Source of the DNA: Patiria miniata | Lineage: Eukaryota; Echinodermata; Asteroidea; Valvatida; Asterinidae | Direction: 5' to 3' | Assembly (NCBI RefSeq): GCF_015706575.1 | Contig: NW_024037058.1 | Span: 17,753,547-17,817,546 of the forward strand | Length of the DNA: 64,000 nucleotides | Translations under genes and position numbers: made by a program | Notes under the pieces: model-generated | Database searches by the model: none | Told to the model about the DNA's origin: nothing | The model's input: only the letters and a program-made list of their open reading frames with translations | In this document: positions 62,679 to 64,000 of the stretch, piece by piece | Layout: each line of letters begins with the position of its first letter | How positions within the stretch are numbered: position 1 is the stretch's first letter

Positions 62679-63384
62679 CTTGCTGCAGCGCTGGGAATTG
62701 TAATACTGCCCGTCGAAGCGAAACCCAACTTGTTATTATCTAGTCAAGATGAGGATAATACTTCATGGTACCGTTGTCATCCTGGAAAATGTGCAGATCA
62801 TCGAAGCACGCAGGCTTCCTGTACGGAAGTTCATGTAGTTTTCATTTACACGGTCACCAGTCACTGTGGCAGAGGTTTACATTTCCTAGCTGTAAAAAAA
62901 ATTAAAACATGTTCTTCCACGAAATTGCCATTGTTTGTGGCTGTTCCGTCCGGAATCTGTTTTGTTAAATCATGACATGTAGCCGGCGAAAGGATCCAGT
63001 CTCCATCTGTTCGCGGAAGTGATCCTGCAACATACCAGTTGTCCGAAACACGCGTCTAACGGCATGTACATGTTTGTGTTTGGCTAAAACGACTGGAAAT
63101 GTGGTTTTTTTATGTTATGGGCTCCGTGCACATGTAAATATATATATTAAACTTCACATCCTCCTCATTTTTAGCCAATCGGAGTGCTCCGTCCAATGTT
63201 GGTAGCAAGCTCCATTTCCATATGCACGCAGGGTTGCAGATTATTCAAGTCGGTATTAATTGGAAGCGACGCACACGCATATAATTATAATGGGGCCGAG
63301 GTTGCAGGAATCAAGCATAGAGCTGTATAATAAAGTTTATACCGGCATGTTATTATACCACGCGCTTCACGGTCGAGTATATAA

Positions 63385-63555
63385 TACAAATAATGAATGT
63401 TTCACGTTCGTGCAATGGAAAGAAGAATTTCATTCGATGACAGATGAAAATTCCATTCCACTCGGCTTCGCCTCGTAGAATGGAACATTTCATCTGTCAC
63501 CTCATGAAATTATTCTTACCATTGCACTCACAAACATGAATTATTTGTATATCAT
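63385..63555. repeat. Foldback upstream of the receptor
   Basis: Arms AATAATGAATGTTTCACG, TGCAATGGAAAGAAGAATTT and GACAGATGAAAATTCCATTC are inverted around CTCGGCTTCGCCTCG. About 75 bp per arm. Confidence 0.85.
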
Positions 63556-64000
63556 CCAATTAATTATGGAGCCCAGTCTCCTGTCTATACCAGGGTCTAT
63601 TCAGCCATGTGGTTGCGAAGGCATAAGCGTCCCGGTTGTTAAAGAAAGCTAATCCGATTACATACTAATTAAATGCTATATAACAGAGCAGTGAAATTCA
63701 TGCGCCCCAAAAAATGGCCTTTTGAACGGAGCCCATACCCACGCATTGTAGGGTGTTGTTTTAAATCATGGACAATAATCCTTGGTCAAACGGCAATTTC
63801 ATCTTGTTAATATCATAATTCTCAACTCCACCGAAAATCCCTTGAAAACCGAACATTTTTCTATGTGTGAGTATTTTGTTTCAGCGGCGCCCATCCTACT
63901 TCATATAGCATAATATAATGAAGTCCCAAACTCCTGATCCCCACGCCAACTTTCTCTCGATATTTTACATTTTCCCATCGGTGAAAAGTGATAACTTACA

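Overview
Eukaryotic nuclear DNA. Introns have GT/GC-AG borders, coding exons are short and widely spaced, and nearly all intronic and intergenic space is made of DNA-transposon remnants (MITEs), foldback elements, LINE tails and tRNA-derived SINEs. The gene content (cathepsin C, a class A GPCR, and a very large adhesion GPCR with HYR, Ig and SEA domains) together with the repeat types suggests a marine invertebrate deuterostome, echinoderm-like or lancelet/hemichordate-like. This placement is an inference; nothing in the window fixes the species.

Three protein-coding genes were found, all on the minus strand. (1) At 1-3207 is the 5' part of a cathepsin C / dipeptidyl peptidase 1 gene: four exons giving signal peptide, exclusion domain and start of the propeptide. 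It runs off the left edge. (2) At 12672-13931 is an intronless class A (rhodopsin-like) GPCR of 419 aa. (3) At 18456-62678 is a 22-exon adhesion GPCR spread over 44 kb. All 22 exons join in a consistent reading phase to a 1576-residue protein: signal peptide, Thr/Pro stalk, HYR domain, Cys-rich regions, Ig, a 216-residue Cys-containing region, Ig, SEA, a HormR-like segment, GAIN with GPS, seven TM helices and a short tail. It carries two potential self-cleavage sites, one in SEA (G|S) and one in the GPS (HL|T).

Layout. 0-3.2 kb: cathepsin C 5' exons with a minus-strand SINE and a G-rich minisatellite in its introns. 3.5-4.7 kb: a terminal-inverted-repeat element holding three near-identical 278-bp tandem units. 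4.7-12.6 kb: intergenic, with hAT- and PIF-like MITEs and a decayed LINE. 12.7-13.9 kb: class A GPCR, with a MITE shortly upstream. 14.4-18.4 kb: intergenic repeats. 18.4-62.7 kb: the adhesion GPCR, whose introns hold a 1.5-2 kb tandem duplication (21.9-25.35 kb), several hAT-like elements with recognisable 8-bp target duplications, three PIF/Harbinger-like MITE copies in the window (plus one fragment), a piggyBac-like MITE, a solo LTR, large foldbacks and a C2H2/AT-hook ORF inside an inverted-repeat element. 62.7-64 kb: upstream flank with a foldback.

No CRISPR, rRNA gene or functional tRNA gene was seen. The best candidates for something undescribed are the adhesion GPCR with its domain order and its unassigned Cys-rich modules, and several transposon families whose structure can be read directly, in one case with an empty site supplied by a neighbouring duplicate.
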